Shown here in pieces: positions 50,219 to 58,699 of a stretch of DNA of 64,000 bases. The notes below the pieces were generated by a model. That model searched no databases, was not told the DNA's origin, and saw only the letters and a program-made list of their open reading frames with translations. Every line of letters begins with the position of its first letter. Positions within the stretch are counted from its first letter, which is position 1. Source of the DNA: Gordonia sp. KTR9 (GTDB taxonomy: Bacteria; Actinomycetota; Actinomycetes; Mycobacteriales; Mycobacteriaceae); the NCBI RefSeq assembly GCF_000143885.2, contig NC_018581.1:4898001-4962000 (forward strand), read 5' to 3'. A program made the translations under genes and the position numbers.

Positions 50219-51403
50219 TCAGCGCGCGACCGCCCACGTCCCCAGCGCGGCGATCGTGGCAGCCACCGCGGCGGTTCCGGCGACTCCGATCACCGACCCG
50301 GCGACCGTGAGGATGATCAGCACCTCGGCGGCCACCACCAGCCAGGTACCGAGCGCGACGCGCGTCCGGTCGCGCGCGATCGCCGACAGCAGGACGACCT
50401 GCAGGACGGCGAGCGCGGCGCCGATGTAGGCGAACAACCACAGGATCGGCACGAGCGTGTCGTAGCCGTCCCCGAAGACGAGCGGGACGACCGGCCCGGC
50501 CGCACCGGCCAGGACGGTGAGTACTACCCCGATCCCGGCGACGACCGTCACCGCCTGACGCAGCGAGGCCCGCGACCGCGCGGGATCGGCCAGGCGGGGA
50601 TAGAAGACCACGCCGATCGCCTGCGGGAGCCAGAAGGCCACCTTGGTCGCGATCGCGCCGAGTGCGTACACCCCGACCTCCTCCGCGTCGAGGACCCGGG
50701 GTGAGAGCAACAGGTCGATCGACGAGGCGACGATCAGCACCAGCTGGACCTGGGACGCGCGCACCACGCTGAGCACTCCCGCGGAACCCGACGCCCCACC
50801 TCGAGGCCGGACGGCCCGCGCCACCGACCACACCACGAGCCAGACGACGACCGCGGAGGCCGCGGCACCCAGCGTCCCGGCCAGGAGCCCACCCGCCGGC
50901 CCGGCGCCGGCGGCGAACGCCCCGATGATCGGCATCGACCGGGCGACACCGACCACGGCCAGCACCCAGGACAGCACCCGGAACTCGCCGCGGCCCTGCA
51001 GAATCCCCTGACCTGCGGCGATGAGGGCGAGTAGCGGCGCGGAGGCGAGCGCTGCCGCTGTCGTCGCCACGTCGGTGCGCAACAGCAGCGCCACCAGCGG
51101 GGTGGCGACCACGGTGAGCACGACAACCCAGGACGTCGTCACCACCCCGAGCGCGCGGAGGCGTCCCTCGTCGCCGCCGAGCACGACCTCCCGGGCGATG
51201 ACGTTCTGAAGGGCCATCGCCGGCACGCCGAGCACGAGCATGGCCGACAGCAGCACCGCGAACTCGCCGTATTCGCTGACATCGAGGAAGCGGGCACTCG
51301 CGGCGAGGTGCACCACGTACATGCAGACGTTGGCCACCATCGAACCGACCGCCACCGACCCGACGGCGCCGACGGTGCCCGTCGTCCGGCGCGTCTGCTG
51401 CAT
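50219..51403 (-). CDS. Polysaccharide-flippase-like (MOP/MATE superfamily) membrane protein
   Basis: 394 residues, about 12 hydrophobic helices with few charges. The start MQQTRRTTGTVGAVGSVAVG leads straight into helix 1. Helix-loop patterns such as SEYGEFAVLLSAMLVLGVP and VGVYALGAIATKVAFWLPQ are those of Wzx/MviN-type oligosaccharide flippases. It probably flips a lipid-linked glycan across the membrane for the envelope genes around it; substrate unknown. ATG 51403 is used; the longer frame lacks similarity. Divergent from the CitE-like lyase gene. Confidence 0.75.
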   Translation of the reverse strand: MQQTRRTTGTVGAVGSVAVGSMVANVCMYVVHLAASARFLDVSEYGEFAVLLSAMLVLGVPAMALQNVIAREVVLGGDEGRLRALGVVTTSWVVVLTVVATPLVALLLRTDVATTAAALASAPLLALIAAGQGILQGRGEFRVLSWVLAVVGVARSMPIIGAFAAGAGPAGGLLAGTLGAAASAVVVWLVVWSVARAVRPRGGASGSAGVLSVVRASQVQLVLIVASSIDLLLSPRVLDAEEVGVYALGAIATKVAFWLPQAIGVVFYPRLADPARSRASLRQAVTVVAGIGVVLTVLAGAAGPVVPLVFGDGYDTLVPILWLFAYIGAALAVLQVVLLSAIARDRTRVALGTWLVVAAEVLIILTVAGSVIGVAGTAAVAATIAALGTWAVAR

Positions 51404-51515
51404 GGACCAAGTGTGCCGATCGGGCGCGAGGCGCTTTGCACCGGCCGTCGTCCGTAGGCAACGATGGGAAGGCTGCTGTCCACCCAGCCCGAGCTCCACA
51501 GACCGAGAGACCCTG

Positions 51516-52454
51516 ATGTACGACGACAACCCCACCTACGACGCCGAGTCGACAGACATCGGTTCGCGCATCGACCCGGTGCTGGCCCGGAGCTGGCTGC
51601 TGGTCAATGGTTCCCACTACGCGAAGTTCGAGCCGGCGTCCCGTTCGCGCGCCGACATCGTCGTGTTGGACATCGAGGACGCCGTCGCTCCCAAGGACAA
51701 GGTCGAAGCGCGCGACAACGTCGTCCGCTGGCTCGGGCCGAAGGACGGGACCGCCGGCCCCGGCGCCGGAGACTGGGTCCGCGTCAACGGATTCGGCACC
51801 CCTTGGTGGGCCGACGACCTCGAGGCCCTGTCGCAGACCGCGGTCGGCGGGGTGATGCTGGCGATGGTCGAGTCGGTCGACCACGTCACCGAGACCGCCA
51901 AGCGCCTGCCCGGTCTGCCCATCGTGGCACTCGTCGAGACCGCGCGGGGGCTCGAGCGCATCAGTGAGATCGCGGCCGCCAAAGGCACCTTCCGCCTCGC
52001 GTTCGGCATCGGGGACTTCCGCCGCGACACCGGTTTCGGCGACAACCCGCAGACCCTCGCCTACGCCCGTTCGCGTTTCACCATCGCCGCCAAGGCCGCC
52101 CACCTGCCCAGCGCCATCGACGGCCCGACAGTCGGTTCGAGCGCACTCAAACTCAGTGAGGCGACCGCGGTCAGCGCCGAGTTCGGCATGACCGGCAAGA
52201 TCTGCCTCACCCCCGGCCAGTGCGCGCAGGTCAACGAGGGCCTCTCCCCCTCCCAGGACGAGATCACCTGGGCGCGTGAGTTCTTCGCCGAATTCGAGCG
52301 CGACGGCGGTGAGATCCGCAACGGCTCCGACCTGCCACGGATCGCGCGGGCGACCAAGATCCTCGACCTGGCCCGGTCGTACGGCATCACCGAATCGGAC
52401 TACGACGACGATCCGGTGCACGCTCCCGCGCCCTCGGACACCCACCACTTCTGA
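51516..52454 (+). CDS. HpcH/HpaI aldolase / citrate-lyase-beta (CitE-like) family protein
   Basis: 312 residues. The TIM-barrel signature is visible: IVVLDIEDAVAPKDK (Asp/Glu magnesium ligands, about 46-60), RVNGFGTPWWADDLE, VALVETARGLERI and FGIGDFRRDTGFGDN. Family members cleave or form carbon-carbon bonds of 3-hydroxyacyl-CoA such as citramalyl- or malyl-CoA. The acidic N and C termini are longer than usual. ATG 51516 begins MYDDNPTYD; the longer frame from 51240 overlaps the divergent gene. The next gene starts 14 bp downstream, though its function looks unrelated. Confidence 0.85.
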   Translation: MYDDNPTYDAESTDIGSRIDPVLARSWLLVNGSHYAKFEPASRSRADIVVLDIEDAVAPKDKVEARDNVVRWLGPKDGTAGPGAGDWVRVNGFGTPWWADDLEALSQTAVGGVMLAMVESVDHVTETAKRLPGLPIVALVETARGLERISEIAAAKGTFRLAFGIGDFRRDTGFGDNPQTLAYARSRFTIAAKAAHLPSAIDGPTVGSSALKLSEATAVSAEFGMTGKICLTPGQCAQVNEGLSPSQDEITWAREFFAEFERDGGEIRNGSDLPRIARATKILDLARSYGITESDYDDDPVHAPAPSDTHHF

Positions 52455-52468
52455 TCGGCATCACCGCG

Positions 52469-54310
52469 GTGACCCCCCGACGACTGCTGCCGGCCCTGTA
52501 CGGCACCGGTATCGGCGCGACCGCGGTGATCCTGGCGCCGCTGCTGCCGGGCCTGATCGGGGTCGGCGACCGTCACCTGCTGTACCGAGATGCGGTGTCC
52601 ACACCGCGTACCCACGTCACGGACACCACGCTCGGGATCGGCGACCTGCCGCCGCGCGCCGTGCCGCAGGACTGGTTCCTCGCGATGGTGAGCACCGTCC
52701 TCGACGGCGGGGTCGTCGTGCTGGCAGTCCTCGCCGCGGCGCTGGTGTGCGCGGGAGTCGGCTACGGACGCCTGGCGGCCCGACTGGTCCCGGGCGCCGG
52801 GCGGGCCGGTGCCTCGGCGGCCGCGCTCGTCGCGGTGTGGAATCCCTATGTCGCCGAACGGCTCCTGCAGGGCCACTGGAGCCTGCTGGCCGGGTATGCG
52901 GCACTGGGGTGGATTCTCGTTGCGGTCATGGACCTGCGGGAATGCCCCCCGCTGGTTGAGCCGGCACCGAGCGCAGCCGCCGGGTCGAGTAAGCGACGAA
53001 GGAGCGCATCGAGATCGAGGAGCCGAGTCGAAGCCACCTGGCGACCGGACCCCGGAGCGGACGCCGTCCGGCTGCTGCAACTGGGTGGGCTGTTCGCCGT
53101 CGCCGGACTGACGCCCACCGGGTCCGTCCTGGCCGGAATCGTGCTGGCGGTGGCGCTTCTGGCGCGCCCGATCGGCTCGCGACCCACGGTGGCCGCCCTC
53201 GCCCTCTGGGGTCTCAGCACGCTGCCGTGGTTGCTGACGTCACTGATCACCGACGCCCCGACCACCTCCGCGGCCGCCGGGGTGGAGGCGTTCGGTCTGC
53301 GCTCCGAGCCCTGGCTCGGGCCCGTGGGCACGGTCGGTTCCCTGGGCGGGATCTGGAACGCCGACGCCGTGCCCGCCAGCCGGACCATCGGGTGGGCCGC
53401 GGTGGCCACCCTCTGCCTGCTCCTCGTCGTCGCCGTCGGCGCGCGGTATCTGTGGCGTCGTCGCGGGGAGCTGGATCCGTCGGTGCCAGCCATCGCGGTC
53501 CTGGCGTCGGTCACCGCGATCGTGTTGCTGCTGAGCACGTTCGGCCCGGCCCGTACCGTCCTGGGCTTCGTCGTCGAGCACCTCGGCGGCGGCGGACTCC
53601 TGCGCGACACCCAGAAGTTCTCGGCGCTCCTCGTCCCGGCGGTCGCGGTCTGCGTGGCGGCGGCCGTGGCGGCGGCGCGGCGTCGTGTACCGGCGGGTTT
53701 CGCGCTCACCGCGGTCGTACTGCTGGTGGTGGCGCCGCTCCCCGACCTCGCGTGGGGCGTCGGTGGCGCGGTGCGCGCGATCGACTATCCCGACGAGTGG
53801 CGACAGGTCGCGGAGATCGTGCCGCCGGATCGGGGTTCGGTCGCCCTGTGGCCTCCCGGAACGGTCCGCGAGTACCCGTTCGCCCATGACCCGTCGCTCG
53901 ACCCCGCCGCACGGATGATGCGGGCGCCGGTCGTCGAGTCCGGCGAGCTCCGCGTCGACGGAGAGGTGATCGACCCGCCCGGCGTACACGCCGCGGCAGT
54001 GACGCGGGTACTGGAATCCGGTGGGTCACCGACTGCTCTCACCGAACTCGGCGTCGGGTGGGTACTGGTCGAGAACGGTTCCCCGCCAGCACAACTCGCC
54101 GATTCCGGGCACCTCGCCTTCGACGGTCCGTCGCTGCAGCTCTATCAGGTGGGCGACCCGGCGGATCGCTCCGCGGGCGTCACCGACCGGGCGATCGCCA
54201 CCGCCGCACACCTGGTGTGGGCCGCGCTCCTGGTCGCCGGGCTGATCGGCGTCGGTATCGGTGTGGTCAGCGGCCGGGCGCGGACAGCACGGCGTCGAAC
54301 GTCGCCATGA
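52469..54310 (+). CDS. GT-C-like polytopic membrane protein (Rv0226c-type)
   Basis: 613 residues with 11 or more membrane helices and a C-terminal outer region (about 440-575). WNPYVAERLLQGHWSLLAGYAALGW (quoted here as NPYVAERLLQGHWSLLAGYA, about 129-148) resembles the first loop of lipid-linked sugar transferases such as AftD. This fits the uncharacterised Rv0226c family, next to the Rv0225 glycosyltransferase homologue as here. Between helices, residues about 162-190 form an Arg/Ser-rich stretch (SSKRRRSASRSRSR) encoded by a repeat element at 52953-53038, kept in frame. GTG 52469 is the start. The 3' end overlaps the opposing glycosyltransferase gene by 44 bp. Confidence 0.75.
   Translation: MTPRRLLPALYGTGIGATAVILAPLLPGLIGVGDRHLLYRDAVSTPRTHVTDTTLGIGDLPPRAVPQDWFLAMVSTVLDGGVVVLAVLAAALVCAGVGYGRLAARLVPGAGRAGASAAALVAVWNPYVAERLLQGHWSLLAGYAALGWILVAVMDLRECPPLVEPAPSAAAGSSKRRRSASRSRSRVEATWRPDPGADAVRLLQLGGLFAVAGLTPTGSVLAGIVLAVALLARPIGSRPTVAALALWGLSTLPWLLTSLITDAPTTSAAAGVEAFGLRSEPWLGPVGTVGSLGGIWNADAVPASRTIGWAAVATLCLLLVVAVGARYLWRRRGELDPSVPAIAVLASVTAIVLLLSTFGPARTVLGFVVEHLGGGGLLRDTQKFSALLVPAVAVCVAAAVAAARRRVPAGFALTAVVLLVVAPLPDLAWGVGGAVRAIDYPDEWRQVAEIVPPDRGSVALWPPGTVREYPFAHDPSLDPAARMMRAPVVESGELRVDGEVIDPPGVHAAAVTRVLESGGSPTALTELGVGWVLVENGSPPAQLADSGHLAFDGPSLQLYQVGDPADRSAGVTDRAIATAAHLVWAALLVAGLIGVGIGVVSGRARTARRRTSP
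52953..53038 (+). repeat. Repeat element embedded in frame within the Rv0226c-type gene
   Basis: The segment begins TGGTTGAGCCGGCACCGAGC and ends GAGCCGAGTCGAAGCCACC. These are the two edges (GGTTGAGC..., ...GTCGAAACC) of a repeat type I associate with intergenic DNA of Gordonia-like genomes; the complement of such an edge precedes the tandem repeats at 9005. Here it adds about 29 codons rich in Arg and Ser without breaking the frame. Confidence 0.6.
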
Positions 54311-55436
54311 ATCCGTCGCAGGTCGCCGACCACGAGTAGCGGCTCGCCTTGACCTGTGCGTTACGTCCGAGACGGCGTGCCTCATCCGGATTGTCGATGA
54401 GTTTTCCTGTCGCGCTGGCCAGTTCGTCGACCCCGTCGACGAGCAATCCGGTGTTCCCGTCGTCGATGGAGTCGGCGAGTCCGGCGGCACCGCGGTAGCC
54501 GATCGTCGGGACACCGTGCTGGGCGGCTTCGACGACGGCGAGTCCCCACCCTTCCTTCCGCGACGGCATGAGGTGGACCCGGGCCCGGGCGAGGAGTTCG
54601 TGTTTGCGGTGTTCGTCGACGTGGCCGTGGAAGGTGACCGCGTCGGTCACCGCGAGATCGTTTGCGGCGCGGAGCAGTTCGTCCGCCCACCAGCCGCCGC
54701 CGATGACGTCGAGGTGGGCGTCGACACCGTCGTGGCGCAGCCGCGCGAGCACCGTCAGCGCATCCTCGACCTGCTTGTGCGGCACCAGCCGCGACAACAC
54801 GCAGAGCCGCACCGGGCCGTCCGGCCCACCGGGAACCGCGTCCCGATCGGGACCGGTCGCCCCGATGCCCTCGGGCAGCGGATCGATCCCGTTGCGCACG
54901 ACCGCGATCCGCTCGGCGTCCACCCCGAGTGCGACGAGTTCGGATTTCGACGGCGCCGAGACCGTCACGTATCGGTTGCGACGATGGACCCGAGGCGAGA
55001 CCCGCGACTCGAGAAACCATCCCACGTGACCGAGGAGACAACCGGCGACCGGCCACTGTTCGCGGTGACAGTGGTGGACGAGGACCACCGTCGGGGCCGG
55101 CGAGACCAGCGCCGAGAAGAACGGGACACCGTTCTGGGTGTCGACGACGACATCGGGCCGGCACCCGGCCAGCGGCCCGAGACCGAGCCGGCCGCCGAGG
55201 ATCGTCGCGAGCATGCGCGGATACACACTGATGCGTCCGCCGGCGCGGATGAACCGCATGCCGTCCCGCGTCTCCTCGCGGACGGACCCGGGGTAGGCGG
55301 AGGTGAGGAAGGTGACCCGCGCGCCGCGGCGGGCCAGTTCGGCCCCCACGCGTTCCAGGTAGGTCTCACTGCCGCCGCCCTGGGGGTGGCGGGTGTCCCG
55401 CCAGCACAGGAGCAGGACGTCAGACGGTGCGCGCAT
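54267..55436 (-). CDS. GT4-family glycosyltransferase (Rv0225-type)
   Basis: 389 residues, GT-B fold. HPQGGGSETYLERVGAELARRG opens the acceptor domain (quoted in part: PQGGGSETYLERVG, about 18-31); the donor domain has VLSRLVPHKQVEDAL (about 212-226) and the EX7E motif in EGWGLAVVE (about 311-319). It would transfer a sugar from a nucleotide donor in the cytoplasm to an envelope glycolipid or polysaccharide. It is convergent with the GT-C-like gene (44-bp overlap) and divergent from the methyltransferase gene, the order seen for Rv0226c-Rv0225-Rv0224c. Acceptor unknown. Confidence 0.88.
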   Translation of the reverse strand: MRAPSDVLLLCWRDTRHPQGGGSETYLERVGAELARRGARVTFLTSAYPGSVREETRDGMRFIRAGGRISVYPRMLATILGGRLGLGPLAGCRPDVVVDTQNGVPFFSALVSPAPTVVLVHHCHREQWPVAGCLLGHVGWFLESRVSPRVHRRNRYVTVSAPSKSELVALGVDAERIAVVRNGIDPLPEGIGATGPDRDAVPGGPDGPVRLCVLSRLVPHKQVEDALTVLARLRHDGVDAHLDVIGGGWWADELLRAANDLAVTDAVTFHGHVDEHRKHELLARARVHLMPSRKEGWGLAVVEAAQHGVPTIGYRGAAGLADSIDDGNTGLLVDGVDELASATGKLIDNPDEARRLGRNAQVKASRYSWSATCDGFMATFDAVLSAPGR

Positions 55437-55510
55437 CGTCCGTCAGCCTACCCACCGCGGCCGGAGCGCCGGTACCCACCGCACGGGCGCGCCACTAGAG
55501 TGACCCGACG

Positions 55511-56293
55511 ATGACGACTCCACTCCCCGGCGGTGCGCGGATGGCCCGGCTCGCCACCCTGCGCCGTGCCGCCGGACTGCTGAACGACTTCCGCTACGAG
55601 CAGTCCGACCCCGCTCGCTTCTACGGCGCGCTCGCCGCCGACACCGCGAACATGGTCGAGGCGTTCGTACCGGACCTCGCCGGGACCGGTCCCGACGGGG
55701 CGGTGATCCTCGACGTGGGCGGCGGCCCCGGGTACTTCGCCGACGCCTTCCGGGCCCGGGGCGCGCACTACGTGTCCGTCGAACCCGATCCCGACGAGAT
55801 GCACGCCGGCGGGCTCGAGCATCGTGGCTCGGTCCGCGGCTCCGGCCAGGCCCTCCCCTTCGCCGACGGCTGCGTCGACGTCTGTCTGTCGTCGAACGTC
55901 GTCGAGCACACCCCGACGCCGTGGCAGATGGCCGACGAGATGCTGCGGGTGACGCGTCCCGGCGGCATCGTCATCATCAGCTACACACTCTGGTGGGGAC
56001 CGTTCGGCGGCCACGAGATGGGCCTGACCCATTACCTCGGCGGCCACCGCGCGGCCCGGATCTACACCAGACGCAACGGTCACCCGCCCAAGAACCTCTA
56101 CGGGACGTCGCTGTTCGCGGTCTCCGCCGCCGACGGGCTGCGCTGGGCCCGGTCGGCGACCGGCAGCGGGCATGCCGAACTCGTCGCGGCGTTTCCCCGC
56201 TACATCCCGCGCTGGATGTGGTGGGTGATGCGCCTACCGGTGCTCCGCGACGTTCTCGGCACCAACCTCGTGCTCGTCCTGCGTCGACTGTGA
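55511..56293 (+). CDS. Class I SAM-dependent methyltransferase (Rv0224c-type)
   Basis: 260 residues. Motif I ILDVGGGPGYFADAF is near 68-82, with acidic VSVEPDPDEM (motif II) and VCLSSNVVEHTPTPWQMADE (motif post-I/III) following. A Rossmann methyltransferase of the methyltransf_11 type; the homologue Rv0224c has been suspected to act on envelope compounds. The substrate is unknown. The C-terminal WMWWVMRLPVLRDVLG segment could contact the membrane. The gene ends 7 bp before the left end of the IS3-family element, which therefore nearly hit it. Confidence 0.85.
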   Translation: MTTPLPGGARMARLATLRRAAGLLNDFRYEQSDPARFYGALAADTANMVEAFVPDLAGTGPDGAVILDVGGGPGYFADAFRARGAHYVSVEPDPDEMHAGGLEHRGSVRGSGQALPFADGCVDVCLSSNVVEHTPTPWQMADEMLRVTRPGGIVIISYTLWWGPFGGHEMGLTHYLGGHRAARIYTRRNGHPPKNLYGTSLFAVSAADGLRWARSATGSGHAELVAAFPRYIPRWMWWVMRLPVLRDVLGTNLVLVLRRL

Positions 56294-56371
56294 GTATCCG
56301 GTTGCGGTTTGTCCCGGTTCCGGTGGTTGCCACTCTGGATGTGAGTCACTCCTGATGGGGAGGAGCACACT

Positions 56372-56773
56372 GTGAGCATGTCACCGGGCTACACGGTCGA
56401 GGAGATCGAAGCTCTTGTGGAGGAGTACATGACTCTTCGACAGGGGCAGAAGGGGCCGTGGCTGAAAGCCAGGTCGATCAGTAAATATCAGCTACACCGA
56501 TGGCGCCAGGCCTATCTGGCCGGTGATCTGGCACGCGGGCTGGTGCCGCGTGACTCGGTGACCCGCCCGGACGCGATCCGACGGGCGATCGAAGCCGAGA
56601 AACAATTAGAAGCTCAACAGCGTGCTCATGCCGACGAACTCGAACGGTTACATCGGCAGATCGAGACCCTGCAAGGCGGTAATGCCGCGTTGGGAAAAGC
56701 TATCGGGCTCTTGCGCGAGTTGGACTCGCAAGAGCCCGGGACGACACCGGACGATCCCACCTGCGAGAAATAA
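56372..56773 (+). CDS. IS3-family orfA (HTH protein)
   Basis: 133 residues. The N-terminal half has an HTH (SISKYQLHRWRQAYLAGDLA, about 32-51) and the C-terminal half a coiled coil (about 68-118, AEKQLEAQQRAHADELERLH) as in OrfA proteins that dimerise and bind IS ends. The start GTG 56372 follows GGGGAGGAG with 6-bp spacing. It stops at TAA 56771-56773, while orfB lies in the -1 frame, so a fused OrfAB would need a -1 frameshift. A 12-bp stem lies in its 3' end. Confidence 0.85.
   Translation: MSMSPGYTVEEIEALVEEYMTLRQGQKGPWLKARSISKYQLHRWRQAYLAGDLARGLVPRDSVTRPDAIRRAIEAEKQLEAQQRAHADELERLHRQIETLQGGNAALGKAIGLLRELDSQEPGTTPDDPTCEK
56704..56738 (+). promoter_or_regulatory. 12-bp stem-loop near the orfA/orfB junction
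   Basis: CGGGCTCTTGCG (56704-56715) and CGCAAGAGCCCG (56727-56738) are exact arms with an 11-base loop, inside orfA, 32 bp before its stop. It could stimulate frameshifting or limit readthrough. It lies upstream, not downstream, of a possible slippery GAGAAAT, so its role is unclear. Confidence 0.5.
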
Positions 56774-56826
56774 GGTTCGGCCTGATCGCCGAACTCACAG
56801 CCTCGGGGTATTCCCAGCGGTCGGCG

Positions 56827-57795
56827 TTGACGATCGCTGGGGTATCGCGCGGATCGTTTCACTACCGTCGCCGGCCACGACCTGCGGTGTCACATCCGAT
56901 CGCCCAACGAGACCGGGCCTATCCCAGCCGACTCAACTCCGCCGACGTCGCGACGATCAGCGAGTTGATCCGGGCCGGCTGGTCCCAGGGGCAGTCGGTG
57001 CTCGATACCTTCGCCCGCACCTGGGATTCGGGCCGGTACTTGGCGTCGCCGCGCACCTGGTATCGCATTGCCAACCGGATCGATCAGTCCACCCGCCCTG
57101 CCTCGCCACGCCTGCGCACACGTTCCCCACGGCAGGTGCCGGTCGTGGCGGCCACCGCCCCCGGACAGGTGTGGATGTGGGATATCACCGACCTCAACGG
57201 CACCTACGTCGGGCAGCGCTACAAGGCGTACTCGATCCAGGATCTGTACTCGCGCAAGATCATCGCGTCCTGCGTGGCACCTCGCGAGGACGAAGACATC
57301 ACGGCGGGCTTGTTTGCTGCAGCATTCGACACCGATCAGGTTCCGCGCGTCATCCATTCCGACAACGGGTCGGTCATGCGGTCAGCGCGACTGGCCCAGC
57401 TGTGTGCGGCGATGAACGTGACCATGTCGTACAGCCGTCCACGAGTATCGAATGACAACCCGTACAAGGAATCCGAGTTCCGCACCATGAAACACCGGCC
57501 GTCATATCCGACCACTTTCGACGACATCCACAGCGCTCGGGACTGGGTCGAGTCCTACGTCGACTGGTTCAACCGCGAGCACCACCACCGTGGACTGGCC
57601 TTGTTCACTCCACAATCAGTCCACGACGGCAACTGGCGGAGGCACCACAGCGTGCGCACCTCAACACTCAACACCTACTACGCGCACAACCCCGACCGGT
57701 TCCGCCATCGTCGTCCCAGCGTGCACCGCCCGCGCAGCCGCGTCGGCATCAACCTGCACCACGAACACAACCAGATCGCACTAAACACAAACTAG
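56827..57795 (+). CDS. IS3-family orfB transposase (DDE)
   Basis: 322 residues from TTG 56827; the same frame is open further upstream to at least 56750 (reading REIRFGLIAELTASGYS), as expected if it is reached by -1 frameshift from orfA. The DDE residues are in WMWDITDL (Asp), IHSDNGSV (Asp) and NDNPYKESEFRTMK (Glu). The core is intact with no internal stop, so the element may be active. The C terminus HHEHNQIALNTN ends at the start of the right terminal repeat. Confidence 0.88.
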   Translation: MTIAGVSRGSFHYRRRPRPAVSHPIAQRDRAYPSRLNSADVATISELIRAGWSQGQSVLDTFARTWDSGRYLASPRTWYRIANRIDQSTRPASPRLRTRSPRQVPVVAATAPGQVWMWDITDLNGTYVGQRYKAYSIQDLYSRKIIASCVAPREDEDITAGLFAAAFDTDQVPRVIHSDNGSVMRSARLAQLCAAMNVTMSYSRPRVSNDNPYKESEFRTMKHRPSYPTTFDDIHSARDWVESYVDWFNREHHHRGLALFTPQSVHDGNWRRHHSVRTSTLNTYYAHNPDRFRHRRPSVHRPRSRVGINLHHEHNQIALNTN

Positions 57796-57865
57796 TGACT
57801 CAACACAGGTTGACACCCACCGTTCCCGGGACAAAACGCAACGGGAAGGCCGGGGTTTGCCCGGA

Positions 57866-58645
57866 CTACTCCGCAGCGAGGTCCGCGGTGCAGTTGAGCG
57901 TGCCGCCCTGGCTGGTCGCGGCAGCCAGTTGCTCGCCGTCGGCGAGGATCGCGCACGACACCGGGCCGCGGACCACGATGGCCGACAGGCTCGCCCGGGT
58001 CCCCTCGAGTTGCACCCGCTGGGACCACGGCGACCCCGTCGCCGGGATCACGGTCGGCGACCCCGGGCCACGACGGAACGTGAGCGCGACGACGTCGCCG
58101 TTGCCCGTCAGCTGGTAGGTGACGGTTCCGGAGCGCTGCGTCGTCGTGGTGGTCGACGTCGTCTCCTCGGTGGTCGTGGTGCTCGACGATGTCGTCTCGC
58201 TGGTCGTCGCCGGGCCGGTCGACTCGGTGGTCGACGAGGAGGCCGCACTGGTGGAGTCGCCGTCGCCCGACCGGGTGACCAGGACGACGACCAGGCCGAG
58301 CACCACGAGCGCGATCAGCGCAGCCAGCGCCAGCCCGATCGTCCGCCCCTTCGATCCGGAACCGCGAGGCGGCTCGCCACCGGCCGGTGCATCGTAGGGC
58401 GAGGACGCGTACGGCGAGCCGCCTGTGTAGTGGGGATCGGCGTACTGGGGCTCGGTGTACGGACCCGGATAGGGCTGCCCGCCCTGGTGCGGCTCGGTGT
58501 ACGGACCCGGGTACGGCTGTCCGGGCTGCTGTTCGGTGTAGGCCTGCGACGGCGGCGCCGACGGGTCGAAGTCGGGATCGAACTGCCGGGTCTCAGGCGG
58601 ATCGTTCCGCGGATCGTTGGGATCGCCCTCTGGTGGTCGGGTCAT
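57866..58645 (-). CDS. Proline/Thr-rich membrane protein with MmpS-like C-terminal domain
   Basis: 259 residues. A Pro/Tyr/Gly-rich cytoplasmic tail contains repeated QPYPGPYTEP units (about 40-66). One membrane helix lies at about 101-123, followed by a Ser/Thr/Glu linker (about 128-170). The final 90 residues (GTVTYQLTGNGDVVALTFRR, then Cys in VSCAIL and LNCTAD) resemble the small beta domain of MmpS proteins, partners of MmpL transporters. No MmpL gene is next to it; the ABC exporter lies upstream 54 bp away in the same direction. The IS3 element ends 23 bp after its stop. Role inferred only by resemblance. Confidence 0.6.
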   Translation of the reverse strand: MTRPPEGDPNDPRNDPPETRQFDPDFDPSAPPSQAYTEQQPGQPYPGPYTEPHQGGQPYPGPYTEPQYADPHYTGGSPYASSPYDAPAGGEPPRGSGSKGRTIGLALAALIALVVLGLVVVLVTRSGDGDSTSAASSSTTESTGPATTSETTSSSTTTTEETTSTTTTTQRSGTVTYQLTGNGDVVALTFRRGPGSPTVIPATGSPWSQRVQLEGTRASLSAIVVRGPVSCAILADGEQLAAATSQGGTLNCTADLAAE

Positions 58646-58699
58646 GCGCTCGATTCTGTCATCTGAGGATCGGGCTCGACCCGACCACCGTGAACTGCG

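Larger units (their letters stand above)
56301..57842 (+). mobile_element. IS3-family insertion sequence with long terminal inverted repeats
   Basis: The left end (56301-56349) and the right end (57842-57795 read inward) match over about 48 bp with mismatches: both begin GTTGCG-TTTGTCCCGG and end GAGTCAC. Two ORFs, orfA and orfB in different frames, lie between. Total about 1.54 kb. No clear target-site duplication was seen next to the proposed ends, so these may be off by a few bases. Confidence 0.85.

Noticed and set aside
50181..52448. 755-codon open frame on the minus strand
   Set aside because: Covers the CitE-like gene antisense and the flippase gene in the wrong frame; no plausible product.
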